From the NCBI RefSeq assembly GCF_964340395.1, contig NC_135562.1:21164892-21228891 (forward strand): a stretch of 64,000 nt of DNA, in the 5' to 3' direction. Source of the DNA: Glandiceps talaboti. Lineage: Eukaryota > Hemichordata > Enteropneusta > Spengelidae. The position numbers and the translations under genes are program-made. The notes beneath the pieces were generated by a model, which had not been told where the DNA came from, did not search any database, and saw nothing but the letters and a program-made list of their open reading frames with translations. Positions 54,712 to 64,000 of this stretch are shown here, in pieces (the stretch's first letter is position 1; every line of letters starts with the position of its first letter).

Positions 54712-54717
54712 AATAAA
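54712..54717 (+). terminator. OST4: Candidate poly(A) signal of OST4
   Basis: AATAAA is followed about 15 bases later by a GT/T-rich stretch (GGTGTGTTTTTTT), the usual arrangement of a cleavage site with its downstream element. It would give a 3' UTR of roughly 720 bases. Other AATAAA hexamers lie at 54041, 54204 and 54490; the first two are inside repeat units and lack a comparable downstream element. Confidence 0.6.
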
Positions 54718-54734
54718 GACTTACAAGGTGTGTT

Positions 54735-55114
54735 TTTTTCCTTTCCATAGGAATTATTGGATATATTGTAAAACTGGTTTAAAGAATAGATGTCCTGGTT
54801 CTACACCTCATACTCAATTTCAAAGCCATGTTTTTGCAGCCCACAATGTCTGATGTATTTTTTCTGTCAGTCTTTCCAACAAAGATACAAGAATCAGAGG
54901 CACAATTTATGAAATAAATTTATTATATAAAACTAAAAAAAAAATGACACATCTATGATTCTTTTTTTTTCACACACAATACACTTTCACTGTAATATTG
55001 GTATATTGTTTTTGTCGCAGGAGGCACAGTCTGTAAATTTATGGTTTTCGGTGGTTACTTTTCTTTCTTGAAGTATTCTTGTATTAACCAAATTGAGTTT
55101 TGAATGACGTGTAG
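54735..55114. other. Spacer after OST4, nothing recognised
   Basis: AT-rich, with A9-10 and T10 runs near 54938-54970. No gene was recognised. Confidence 0.5.
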
Positions 55115-55962
55115 AAACTGGTAAAGTTAGTACAAGGTATTCAGATATGATGTAAAACTGGTATAGTTAGTACAAGGTATTCAGATATGATGTAAAACTG
55201 GTATAGTTAGTACAAGGTATTCAGATATGATGTAAAACTGGTATAGTTAGTACAAGGTATTCAGATATGATGTAATACTGGTATAGTTAGTACAAGGTAT
55301 TCAGATATGATGTAAAACTGGTATAGTTAGTACAAGGTATTCAGATATGATGTAAAACTGGTATAGTTAGTACAAGGTATTCAGATATGATGTAAAACTG
55401 GTATAGTTAGTACAAGGTATTCAGATATGATGTAAAACTGGTACGTTAGTACAAGGTATTCAGATATGATGTAAAACAGGTATAGTTAGTACAAGGTATT
55501 CAGATATGATGTAAAACTGGTATAGTTAGTACAAGGTATTCAGATATGATGTAAAACTGGTATAGTTAGTACAAGGTATTCAGATATGATGTAAAACTGG
55601 AATAGTTAGTACAAGGTATTCAGATATGATGTAAAACTGGTATAGTTAGTACAAGGTATTCAGATATGATGTAAAACTGGTATAGTTAGTACAAGGTATT
55701 CAGATATGATGTAAAACTGGTACGTTAGTACAAGGTATTCAGATATGATGTAAAACAGGTATAGTTAGTACAAGGTATTCAGATATGATGTAAAACTGGT
55801 ATAGTTAGTACAAGGTATTCAGATATGATGTAAAACTGGTATAGTTAGTACAAGGTATTCAGATATGATGTAAAACTGGTATAGTTGGTACAAGGTATTC
55901 AGATATGATGTAAAACTGGTATAGTTAGTACAAGGTATTCAGATATGATGTAAAACTGGTAT
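55115..55962. repeat. 40 bp minisatellite, about 21 copies
   Basis: The unit is TGGTATAGTTAGTACAAGGT + ATTCAGATATGATGTAAAAC. A deletion variant (GGTACGTTAG) followed by ACAGGTA occurs at about 55440 and again at about 55719, marking duplication of a seven-unit block. It lies between the converging OST4 and TRPA genes. Confidence 0.95.
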
Positions 55963-57034
55963 TATATGTTGGGTCCCAAATCTCGGATGAGGGGGTGAGG
56001 GTACTCTCCAAATTTTCAGGTGTAATATGCAGCCCAAGTTCAAAACATCTTCCCATTTGATGGTGATACATGCCATGAAGGTATTTCTAAAACATTCAGA
56101 TATCTCCAATGTTCTTGACCTTATGACTGGGAATTTTCTGAAAAGTTGACCCATTTTTATGGATTTGTTTCAACAGATGTATTTTGGTTGCAAATACCCA
56201 GGAGTGTTAGTTTTAAGTCAACCCATTTTGGTATAATTGAGTATGGGTGGATTCTTTAATCTATACAAAGACTACAATGGGTTGTATTCTCCTAAGTTTT
56301 AGTTTAAAGTGTTGTTATAAATCTATTCCAGGGATAATGAGTGTTAGCTCCTTGATCTCCCTGACAACAGGCTCATTATCAATAAAAGCTACAAGACTAC
56401 TATATCTATAAATTCAATAATAACAAAATACTGATTAAGTTTCTATGGTTACTAACAGTAGTTTGTTATTTTATCACTCATTCAAGTTTATTCACCAATA
56501 TTTGATGCTGCTAAATGACAAAACTTTGTCTAAAAAGAACTCTACTATTTTAGAAAAGTTTGAATTCAACACAGACAAATCTAAAAGTTGATAACTATAT
56601 AACAGTCTAGTTAGTCTAAATATTATTATATTTTACTATTGATCAAGAAAAATATGTGAAACTAACATTTTTAGATGAGACTATAAACCTGTACATTTGT
56701 AGCCATGGATTTGTTCAATTCAATTTATTTGATGGAAAAATGTACACTAGAATATCGTACAGTATAATGGTCCATATGAGATCCAGTGTAAAGAATTGTT
56801 TTTTATTACCAATTGAACAAAGCCTATGGGTATGATGATGGGAAAAATCCATTTTGAGGATTAAGTACAAATTATTTAAAGAAAATTTGTAAATTGGATT
56901 AATGACCAGAGGTACATAAAATGAAATGATTGTTGAACAATAACTATTTTTACTCTGTAAATTACAATCCAACATTCTCCCAAATTGACATGCCTGTCAA
57001 ATGACAACTATCATATCATAACCTATAATGATCT
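55963..57034. other. Region between the 40 bp array and the 65 bp triplication
   Basis: Probably intergenic or TRPA 3' UTR. No further gene was recognised; small minus-strand ORFs have no known relatives. Confidence 0.4.
56724..56729 (-). terminator. Possible poly(A) signal for the TRPA gene
   Basis: An AATAAA hexamer on the minus strand lies about 1.1 kb after the TRPA stop. No nearer AATAAA was noticed on that strand. Support is positional only. Confidence 0.25.
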
Positions 57035-57044
57035 CTAATATTAG

Positions 57045-57250
57045 ACCTGCAGTTCTATTAAGCAGTCATTCATATCTACCTACCGTCCTCAAAGGGGAGG
57101 GAGTGAAATACTGTACAATTCTATTAAGCAGTCATTCATATCTACCTACCGTCCTCCCTAAAAGGGGAGGGGGTGAAATACTGTACAGTTCTATTAAGCA
57201 GTCATTCATATCTACCTACCGTCCTCAAAGGGGAGGGGGTGAAATACTAG
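57045..57250. repeat. 65-69 bp triplication
   Basis: Three copies of AGTTCTATTAAGCAGTCATT + CATATCTACCTACCGTCCTC, then a G-rich GGGGAGGGGGTGAAATACT. The middle copy has four extra bases. Confidence 0.93.
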
Positions 57251-57494
57251 ACCAAACTGATGATAAACAGACTTGATTTGCTTTGATTAATCTTTTTCAT
57301 TGGAATTAGTAAAGAGATCATCCAATCAGACCATCTCCCTTGTCATTGGCCAACCAAATATATGGGCATAGATATATTAAATAACAGCAAAAGCCATTGA
57401 CGAGCTTGGAATTCATGTGAATGGGTGTATTTTCCCATTTCAAAATTCAAAATCCCCATTCACCCGGATTCTAAGCTAATTGCCCACAACCAGT

Positions 57495-57803
57495 ATGTCA
57501 ATCCAGATAGCTGTGAGTCAGTATTAATGTCAATCCAGAAGGCTGAGTCAGTATGTCAATCCAGATAACTGTGAGTCAGTAATGTCAATCCAGATAGCTG
57601 TGAGTCAGTATGTCAATCCAGATAGCTGTGAGTCAGTATGTCAATCCAGATAGGTATGAGTCAGTATGTCAGTCCAGATAGCTGTGAGTCAGTTATGTCT
57701 ACTTAGATAGCTGTGAGTCAGTAATGTCAATCCAGATGGCTGAGTCAGTATGTCAATCCAGATGTCTGTGAGTCAGTATGTCAATCCAGATAGCTGTGAG
57801 TCA
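57495..57803. repeat. 27-28 bp minisatellite abutting the TRPA stop codon
   Basis: About 11 imperfect copies of GTCAATCCAGATAGCTGTGA + GTCAGTAT. One unit (57689-57713) is replaced by an inverted copy of the TRPA coding terminus. Confidence 0.92.
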
Positions 57804-57826
57804 GCTATCTAAGTAGACATAACTGA
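57689..57826. repeat. 25 bp perfect inverted repeat around the TRPA stop codon
   Basis: Arms at 57689-57713 and 57802-57826 are exact reverse complements (core GTCTACTTAGATAGCTG), with 88 bases between them. The right arm contains the last coding codons and the TAG of the TRPA gene; the left arm lies inside the adjacent 27-28 bp minisatellite. Confidence 0.9.
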
Positions 57827-57902
57827 TGTTCTCTTACTTCCTGGTATAGACTCAGAATCTTGCTTCATGTATGACTTCAGTAGATTCTCAAGTTCATCAA
57901 GT
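57809..57902 (-). CDS. TRPA last exon: end of coiled coil and stop
   Basis: The acceptor TTATCTTCAG leads into LDELENLLKSYMKQDSESIP, which continues the heptads, then nine residues to TAG at 57811-57809. A good internal donor (GGAA|GTAAGA, exon end 57838) could instead splice to an exon not found, so the exact C terminus is uncertain. The stop lies in one arm of a perfect 25 bp inverted repeat. Confidence 0.7.
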
Positions 57903-59209
57903 CTGAAGATAAAACAAAGTTATATTTAGATAAATATATAGCAGGATGTAATTTAGATCAACATTTAAACCTTGTCTTGGAATTATGAATATCTCATCCT
58001 GGATGCAATTCATGTGTTTATATACCCAATGAAATATATTTTGGAAATATTATTTTAGCCATGCCTATGAGCTGATAGAAGTGCAGTGTGTTTGATGTAT
58101 ATATATATATATTATTTATTTACCAGGGACTTTAATCAATACATGTACAAGTTTTTAAAATCACTAGATTTGAAAACAAGCAAAGAATGCCTGGTGACTA
58201 GAAACTAAAGAACAACAAAAGTCTGTCATGTGAGAACACAATACTCTTGGTTTAGAAATCAGCTTGACCATCATCGCCCTCTGTTACAGCACCATCATCG
58301 CCCTCTGTTACAGCACCATCATCTCCTCTGTTACAGCACCATCATCGCCCTCTGTTACAGCACCATCATCTCCTCTGTTACAGCACCATCATCACCTCTG
58401 TTACAGCACCGTCATCACCCTCTGTTACAGCACCATCATCACCTCTGTTACAGCACTGTCATCACCCTCTGTTACAGCACCATCATCTCCTCTGTTACAG
58501 CATCGTCATCACCCTCTGTTACAGCACCATCATCACCTCTGTTACAGCATCGTCATCACCCTCTGTTACAGCACCGTCATCACCCTCTGTTACAGCACCA
58601 TCATCTCCTCTGTTACAGCACCATCATCACCCTCGGTTACAGCACCATCATCGCCCTCTGTTACAGCACCATCATCTCCTCTGTTACAGCACCATCATCA
58701 CCTCTGTTACAGCACCGTCATCACCCTCTGTTACAGCACCATCATCACCTCTGTTACAGCACTGTCATCACCCTCTGTTACAGCACCATCATCTCCTCTG
58801 TTACAGCATCGTCATCACCCTCTGTTACAGCACCATCATCACCTCTGTTACAGCATCGTCATCACCCTCTGTTACAGCACCGTCATCACCCTCTGTTACA
58901 GCACCATCATCTCCTCTGTTACAGCACCATCATCACCCTCGGTTACAGCACCATCATCGCCCTCTGTTACAGCACCATCATCACCCTCGGTTACAGCACA
59001 CCGTCCATTACGTGCCCTTCTCATTATTTTGAAGTTCGCAGAAGAAATAACAGCTCTCAGTGGTTTGTGAGAATGAGCTTGACATAATTTTGAAAACACT
59101 TATATTGAATGTTTCAGTCATTTTTGCAAGTGTTTTGATTAATTGTATTGGTAAATTGCCATTGACAACATATAGGTATATACCCAACACACAGACACAC
59201 AGACACACA

Positions 59210-59258
<49 letters not shown>

Positions 59259-62200
59259 ACAGACACAGACAGACAGACATGCACACACACACACACACAC
59301 ACACACTTACTGTTTTCCTTGTGCTTCTAGTTTGGATTTAACAAACTCCATATCTTCAGAGGACATAACACCCTCACCAGTTTCTCCAATACCTTGTTCT
59401 TTGTCTTCATCTCCAATCACCTTCAATATGCAAAACAGCTAATATTAATGCTGATGAAGCAAACACAGAACTCAATTGATTATTCAAATGAATTCGAAAC
59501 AGAACTGGATGATTTATGTAAAAGAAGTAAACAAAACTAGTAGAATTATGCAAATGAAGTAAATAAAACTTATAGAATTATGCAAATGAAGTAAACAAAA
59601 CTAGTTGGATTATTCAAATGAAGTAGTTGCATTATGCAAATGAGTGAACAGAAGTCATTTGATTATGCCAATGAAGTACACAAGCACTTTGGATGAATAA
59701 TGAGAGTGGACAAATATTGATATCCATAAAACTAATTTGAATATTGAGAGTGGACAAATATTCATATCCATTAAACTAATTTGAATATTGAGAGTGGACA
59801 AATATTCATATCCATTAAACTAATTTGAATATTGAGAGTGGACAAATATTCATATCCATAAAACTAATTTGAATATTGAGAGTGGACAAATATTCATATC
59901 CATAAAACTAATTTGAATATTGAGAGTGGACAAATATTCATATCCATAAAACTAATTTGAATATTGAGAGTGGACAAATATTCATATCCATTAAACTAAT
60001 TTGAATATTGAGGACGTCATCTCCATATTGATAACATGTGAGGAGTAATCATCTTTTTTTGTTACAATATTATTTTAATAATTATTTATTTTAATAATGC
60101 CATAAGTAGGGGTACCATGTATGGTGAATTCACATATTAACAGGTGAAGTTTAATGAAAGAACAATGGCATAAAAAGTTAGCCATTGAAAAAACTACTTT
60201 CATTCTTTTCAAACTTTGCCATTATCTTTTACCGTATCAACCACTGCTTGCATAAACGTCAAGATGTTGACTTTCTCTTCTGCCGGCTCTATGAATTTAT
60301 CAGGAAACATACTCTCCTTTTTAACACGTTTCATTTTAGCAATGATGAACAGCCAAGCTCTGGTGAAAAGATGTCGCTCAAGTCCAATGAATAATTCCAA
60401 CTGCAATAATGACAATATTTATATAAACATATATTTAGTTGCTCCTTTTGTCTTCTTCCATAATTATATCTATGAATATGTAATATTTCCATTTCTATGG
60501 AGCTAATATCAACTCATCAATCTTTAGTTTTTAAGACAATGGTCTAAAATCAAAACAACTAAATGAAACTAAATAATTTCTCAATATACTTTCATCATGA
60601 AATGATAAGTTTAGTATCAAATATATGTTACAAAGTAATCCTATTTTGCAGAAAGGAATGATGTCTCCATTTTTAATTCAAGAGTAACATGACACAGTCA
60701 TTACTATCTCGTTGCCATGGAAACTAACCTGTACAAGTAGTCTCTCCTTGGCAGCGCTGTCCATAACTTCCTGCATGTCACCCACAGCAAGAGCAACCTA
60801 CACATGAAGATACGAGAACCATATTATTTTGACAAAATGCACCAGTAATGAAAAGAGTTTTGATTGTTAACATAACATAAAAGCAATAGGCCAGATGAGC
60901 AAGATTTACACAGCTGCAGTCTTTTTAATGTAAATTCGAAGTTTACAGCATAGCATTCGTTTAACTCACACTTCTGAGACCACTAATTGACCATATCTTT
61001 TTAGTGGTCTGAGCACGTCATGCATGCCTCTAGGTCCAATGCAATGAAAACCTCGCGAGAAACTAGAGACACACGAACACATTGTGTTTCTTGTATTTCT
61101 TAGCTGAAATTTACACGACTTATGAAAAACCAATGTCACTGAATTGATGTAAATAAGCTAAATTCAATGTATAAAATATGCCTCGGTTGAAAATTAGGAA
61201 CTTCAAATGAAGGGTGAGAAACGCCAACCCACAAATATTCAAAAACCATAATCTAGACATGCATATCAGGAAACCATTAAACTTTAAGTTTATCTAAGTT
61301 CAAAAGATTAGATTATTCCGTACCATCGGACCCCCCCCCCCCCATCAAAAAAAGAAGAGAAGACAGAGCTTAGAGAGAGCGTATACTTACCAACAAGTTC
61401 ATGACCACGATAGAAACGATACAGAAGGCTATGAAGAGCAAAACCAAAGCAAAATGAAGCCCCTCAGCCGACTCCAAAATTCGACTTTCGTAGTCCATTT
61501 CACCCAGCATCATAACCCAGGATGTCAGTACTGCAGGTATCAACCCTCCGAATGGTAACTAAGGTTTATGTTAAGGGAAAACAAATTACTGAACATGGCG
61601 AGACAGTTTATAAACTCTAATGAAATATTATCGATTAAGAATATTATTCTGTGTTTATTCAACAAACTAACAAACGACCCACTAGACTGTAAAGTGAATC
61701 AAGTTTGTAGACTACTACCAATACCCACTAGACTGTAAAAAGTCCATACTGTGTCTCTCAGCCCTAGTCAGGCCTTGCCGACATGTCAAATCTTACAGAC
61801 TAACATTTTAAAGGGGCACATTTCAAACCGAGGTCTTCAGATTAGTGTAATCTTATCATTCGAACCACAAGGATTACATGGGATAATTCTTTGTTAGATG
61901 CCGACTTTTTCTAAAGTTCTGGCAGACAAGAGTTTTCCACACCTAAATTTTACTTCTAATCTGAAATGGGCCTTTAACAGACACAAACTTACCTGTGCTG
62001 ATAACATTGTGTAGAAGGCAAAGCCAAATGCAAACAGTGGCAACATGAATATAGGACAAACTTTACAGATAGTCCATACGTGATTCTTTATTAAGATGAC
62101 ATATATCCCGAAAATGGGTAAACTGTGAAAGAGAAAAGAATTTACATTGAACCAACTTGGCTTGACGCATGTCGCCTATCAAACATTTTACTAACATTGC

Positions 62201-62854
62201 AAAATCAACTTCTTGAAGATATTTGGGTTCCTGTTTAGCATAGTACTACACATATACTACCAGAATAAAGAGAATATACACTTTCAATTTGGTGGCACCA
62301 GGTCTACAGTGGGAGGGGGGTTGTGATGAATACAAGCTTGCATGCACAGGAATTGTTACATTTTATCTGACTGTTGACAATGCTGGATACAAATAAAACA
62401 GTTAAATTTGTATTTGAATCTTCCTTGTCTCAACTAATACTAGTGGTATTGATTTGTATTCACAGTGAGATGAAATGTATCGTTTTGTGTCAGCATTCAT
62501 GCTATCAATGTCTGCAGTATATTTTTTTATAATTTGTAACAAAAAACATTGTGAGACGTAAAAGAAAACATGGCCTGGCCTATTGAAACTCTAAACGTGA
62601 TTAGTTTTGGTAGTAAAATGACCAAGTATTTCTGTGACAGTGTTATTAAAAACAGATGGGCTTGTCTAATTTGTATATTCTTACCATTGTAATCGCAATA
62701 TAAGACAAATCCAACCAAGGAAAATAGCGATGGCACCAATACTACGTTCCATGTTTTCGTCCATATCAACACCAAAGTAAGGCAACAAGTACAGAGCATA
62801 ACATATGCATTTTAACCAATCCATCAATACAGGAATATCAAAGTAAGTTCTTGG
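57809..62854 (-). CDS. TRPA-family cation channel, C-terminal half (seven exons, 5' part outside window)
   Basis: Seven exons join in frame on the minus strand: 62854-62685, 62122-61993, 61558-61391, 60797-60729, 60400-60233, 59420-59311 and 57902-57809, giving about 302 residues to a TAG stop. Every intron is GT-AG. In order the protein shows S3 and S4 (GAIAIFLGW), the S4-S5 linker and S5 (AFGFAFYTML), the pore helix and filter (VMMLGEMDY), S6 ending in the TRP hallmark NLLVALAVGDMQEV, a charged TRP-like helix, and a Glu/Lys-rich coiled coil. The order and motifs match TRPA1-type channels, which are tetrameric Ca2+-permeable sensors of irritants or temperature in the plasma membrane. The N-terminal ankyrin repeats and S1-S2 must lie beyond 64 kb. 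The filter acid is Glu where vertebrate TRPA1 has Asp. Whether this is TRPA1 itself or another TRPA subtype cannot be told from this half. It converges with OST4. Confidence 0.9.
58262..58998. repeat. 21-22 bp minisatellite with ~306 bp higher-order duplication, in a TRPA intron
   Basis: Units read CACCATCATCACCCTCTGTT + ACAG, mixing 21 and 22 bp forms. A block starting near 58350 recurs about 306 bases later in the same variant order (CACTGTCATC at 58454 and 58760). The Ser/Pro-, Leu/His- and Asp/Gly-rich ORFs are artefacts. Confidence 0.95.
59188..59307. repeat. (CA)n/(CAGA)n microsatellite beside a splice donor
   Basis: CA repeats with CAGACA interruptions end at the donor of the 59311-59420 exon, so on the gene strand GTAAGT continues into (GT)n. 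Confidence 0.96.
59311..59420 (-). CDS. TRPA exon: start of C-terminal coiled coil
   Basis: This 110 bp exon has 36 codons plus two bases. It is acidic at first (GDEDKEQGIGETGEG), then heptad-like (SSEDMEFVKSKLEAQGKQ). The donor CA|GTAAGT runs straight into a (GT)n microsatellite. The acceptor (ATTGAAG) has a modest pyrimidine tract. Repeat arrays flank the exon on both sides. Confidence 0.8.
59460..59700. repeat. Diverged ~32-43 bp repeat with POU octamers in a TRPA intron
   Basis: About five units share ATTATGCAAATGAAGTAAAC. Three hold a perfect ATGCAAAT octamer (59548, 59580, 59634). Confidence 0.8.
59705..60012. repeat. 44 bp minisatellite, about 7 copies, in a TRPA intron
   Basis: The unit is GAGAGTGGACAAATATTCAT + ATCCATAAAACTAATTTGAATATT, nearly identical between copies. 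Confidence 0.95.
60233..60400 (-). CDS. TRPA exon: post-S6 cytoplasmic domain
   Basis: The acceptor is ATTGCAG and the proposed donor ACG|GTAAAAG. The 56 residues (LELFIGLERHLFTR and onward) match the TRPA region after the TRP-like helix. If the donor is not used, reading continues seven codons to a stop at 60209, giving a shorter isoform without the coiled coil. I favour splicing because the next exon continues in frame and carries the expected coiled coil. Confidence 0.8.
60729..60797 (-). CDS. TRPA exon: end of S6 and start of TRP-like helix
   Basis: This 69 bp, 23-residue exon lies between TGTAG and CAG|GTTAGT. It begins VALAVGDMQEV, completing the family hallmark NLLxxLAVGD shared by TRPA channels, and continues with a charged amphipathic helix (MDSAAKERLLVQ). 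Confidence 0.93.
61331..61343. repeat. C13 homopolymer in a TRPA intron
   Basis: Thirteen C on the + strand, so G13 in the pre-mRNA, about 50 bases downstream of the pore-exon donor. Confidence 0.9.
61391..61558 (-). CDS. TRPA exon: pore helix, selectivity filter, S6
   Basis: This 168 bp exon is in phase 0 at both ends and codes 56 residues. LIPAVLTSWVMMLGEMDYES is the pore helix and filter, and LHFALVLLFIAFCIVSIVVM is S6, running into MNLL at the donor. The Glu in LGE sits where mammalian TRPA1 has the Ca2+-permeability Asp. Confidence 0.93.
61993..62122 (-). CDS. TRPA exon: S4-S5 linker and S5
   Basis: The acceptor is TTTCACAG and the donor CAG|GTAAGT. The first base completes a Cys codon with the previous exon. 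The next 43 residues run from LPIFGIYVILIKNHVW (S4-S5 linker) through a hydrophobic S5 ending AFGFAFYTMLSAQ. The phenylalanine/glycine spacing is typical of TRPA S5. Confidence 0.9.
62685..62854 (-). CDS. TRPA exon: S3 and S4
   Basis: This 170 bp exon enters in phase 0 after a TTTTCAG acceptor and leaves in phase 2 at TG|GTAAGA. It codes 56 residues: an aromatic lead (PRTYFDIPVLMDW), a hydrophobic S3 (CICYALYLLPYF), an acidic loop (VDMDENMERS) and S4 (IGAIAIFLGWICLILRLQ). S4 has one arginine, as expected for TRPA rather than for voltage-gated channels. Confidence 0.9.
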
Positions 62855-62925
62855 CTGAAAACAGAAGATGTGTATAATTTTTAACTGAAACACAATGACG
62901 AATCTTAAGATCAATACTCACACTT

Positions 62926-64000
62926 TGTTTGTTTGTTTGTTTGTGTAATTGTTTGTTTGTTCCTCTTGTATGTTCCTCTTCCACGGTGTCCCTTTTGTTT
63001 ATTTGTTTGTAGATATGTTGATGATCATTGATCTGTGTCCCTGAATTTCTGGCTACTCCTTACATGGGCCTCTTTCAGCCACTATGTGTACTTCTCAAAC
63101 CCTACATGGGCCTCTTTCAGCCACTATGTGTACTTCTCAAACTCTACATGGGCCTCTTTCAGCCACTGTGTGTACTTCTCAAACCCTACATGGGCCTCTT
63201 TCAGCCACTGTGTGTACTTCTCAAACCCTACATGGGCCTCTTTCAGCTGCTGTGTGTTCTTCTCAAACCCTACATGGGCCTCTTTCAGCCACTGTGTGTA
63301 CTTCTCAAACCCTACATGGGCCTCTTTCAGCCACTGTGTGTACTTCTCAAACCCTACATGGGCCTCTTTCAGCCGCTGTGTGTTCTTCTCAAACCCTACA
63401 TGGGCCTCTTTCAGCCACTGTGTGTACTTCTCAAACCCTACATGGGCCTCTTTCAGCCGCTGTGTGTTCTTCTCAAACCCTACATGGGCCTCTTTCAGCC
63501 ACTGTGTGTACTTCTCAAACCCTACATGGGCCTCTTTCAGCCGGTGTGTTCTTCTCAAACCCTACATGGGCCTCTTTCAGCCGCTGTGTGTTCTTCTCAA
63601 ACCCTACATGGGCCTCTTTCAGCCACTGTGTGTACTTCTCAAACCCTACATGGGCCTCTTTCAGCCACTGTGTGTACTTCTCAAACCCTACATGGGCCTC
63701 TTTCAGCCGCTGTGTGTTCTCAAACCCTACATGGGCCTCTTTCAGCCACTGTGTGTACTTCTCAAACCCTACATGGGCCTCTTTCAGCCGGTGTGTTCTT
63801 CTCAAACCCTACATGGGCCTCTTTCAGCCACTGTGTGTACTTCTCAAACCCTACATGGGCCTCTTTCAGCCACTATGTGTACTTCTCAAACCCTACATGG
63901 GCCTCTTTCAGTCGCTATGTGTACTTCTCAAACCCTACATGGGCCTCTTTCAGCCGCTATGTGTACTTCTCAAACCCTACATGGGCCTCTTTCAGCCGCT
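62926..64000. repeat. (TTTG)n followed by a 42 bp minisatellite running off the window
   Basis: After TTTG repeats (62926-62964), about 22 copies of CCTACATGGGCCTCTTTCAG + CCACTGTGTGTACTTCTCAAAC run from about 63060 to the window end. The unit is 14 codons and reads on the minus strand as KYTQWLKEAHVGFE, with frameshifting short units near 63541, 63716 and 63789. Its place between the TRPA S3 exon and the unseen upstream exons makes it intronic. Confidence 0.95.

Noticed and set aside
58230-59087. 285- and 268-codon Ser/Pro/His-rich ORFs
   Set aside because: Overlapping readings of one minisatellite within an intron of the opposite-strand TRPA gene.
62917-62965. Possible donor GTGAGT on the minus strand next to TTTG repeats, as an extra TRPA exon
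   Set aside because: The sequence upstream of it is a (CAAA)n repeat without channel-like coding potential.
63124-63805. 144- and 96-codon minus-strand ORFs repeating a 14-residue unit
   Set aside because: Array reading broken by short units; located inside a TRPA intron.

Overview
The window is animal nuclear DNA: AT-rich, mostly non-coding, with GT-AG introns, CpG depletion broken by short CpG-rich patches, and a very heavy load of tandem repeats. No prokaryotic operons, ribosome binding sites, CRISPR arrays or phage genes are visible. Two protein-coding genes are recognisable. Gene content (a TRPA-type ion channel and the oligosaccharyltransferase micro-subunit OST4), several small inverted-repeat (MITE-like) elements and CTCF-like motifs point to an invertebrate animal, probably a marine bilaterian. 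The phylum cannot be fixed from the sequence alone.

Layout. 1-45 kb holds no gene I can support. It is AT-rich single-copy DNA interrupted by microsatellites and minisatellites; the main arrays are 2.9-3.3 kb (about 13 bp unit), 8.1-8.65 kb (37 bp), 9.06-11.23 kb (54 bp), 15.2-15.75 kb (30 bp), 16.84-20.19 kb (39 bp, about 86 copies), 27.06-27.62 kb (25 bp) and 36.4-37.0 kb (about 34 bp). MITE-like elements lie at 40.9-41.7 kb. A clearly CpG-rich block at 45.4-46.7 kb has CCAAT and AP-1 motifs and is the best promoter candidate. A 3.9 kb array of about 105 hairpin-forming 37 bp units fills 47.9-51.8 kb, and a fold-back element lies at 52.8-53.3 kb.

Genes. OST4 (53,891-54,007, + strand, 38 codons) encodes the single-span stabilising subunit of the ER oligosaccharyltransferase. 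It is too short for ordinary ORF finding and was recognised from its translation. Converging on it from the right (minus strand) are the last seven exons of a TRPA-family cation channel (62,854 down to 57,809), coding S3-S4, S5, pore and S6, the TRP-like helix and a C-terminal coiled coil. The ankyrin-repeat half would lie beyond 64 kb. All six joints keep the reading frame. The channel's introns are packed with repeats: 42 bp, 44 bp, about 22 bp and (CA)n arrays.

Tandem arrays make up roughly a quarter of the window by my hand tally. The long ORFs are nearly all by-products of arrays whose unit is a multiple of three. The most interesting signals are higher-order repeat structure in several arrays, a perfect 25 bp inverted repeat spanning the channel's stop codon, a GT microsatellite fused to one of its splice donors, and recurring non-coding motifs (RFX X-box-like palindromes, CTCF-like sites, nuclear-receptor half-site clusters).
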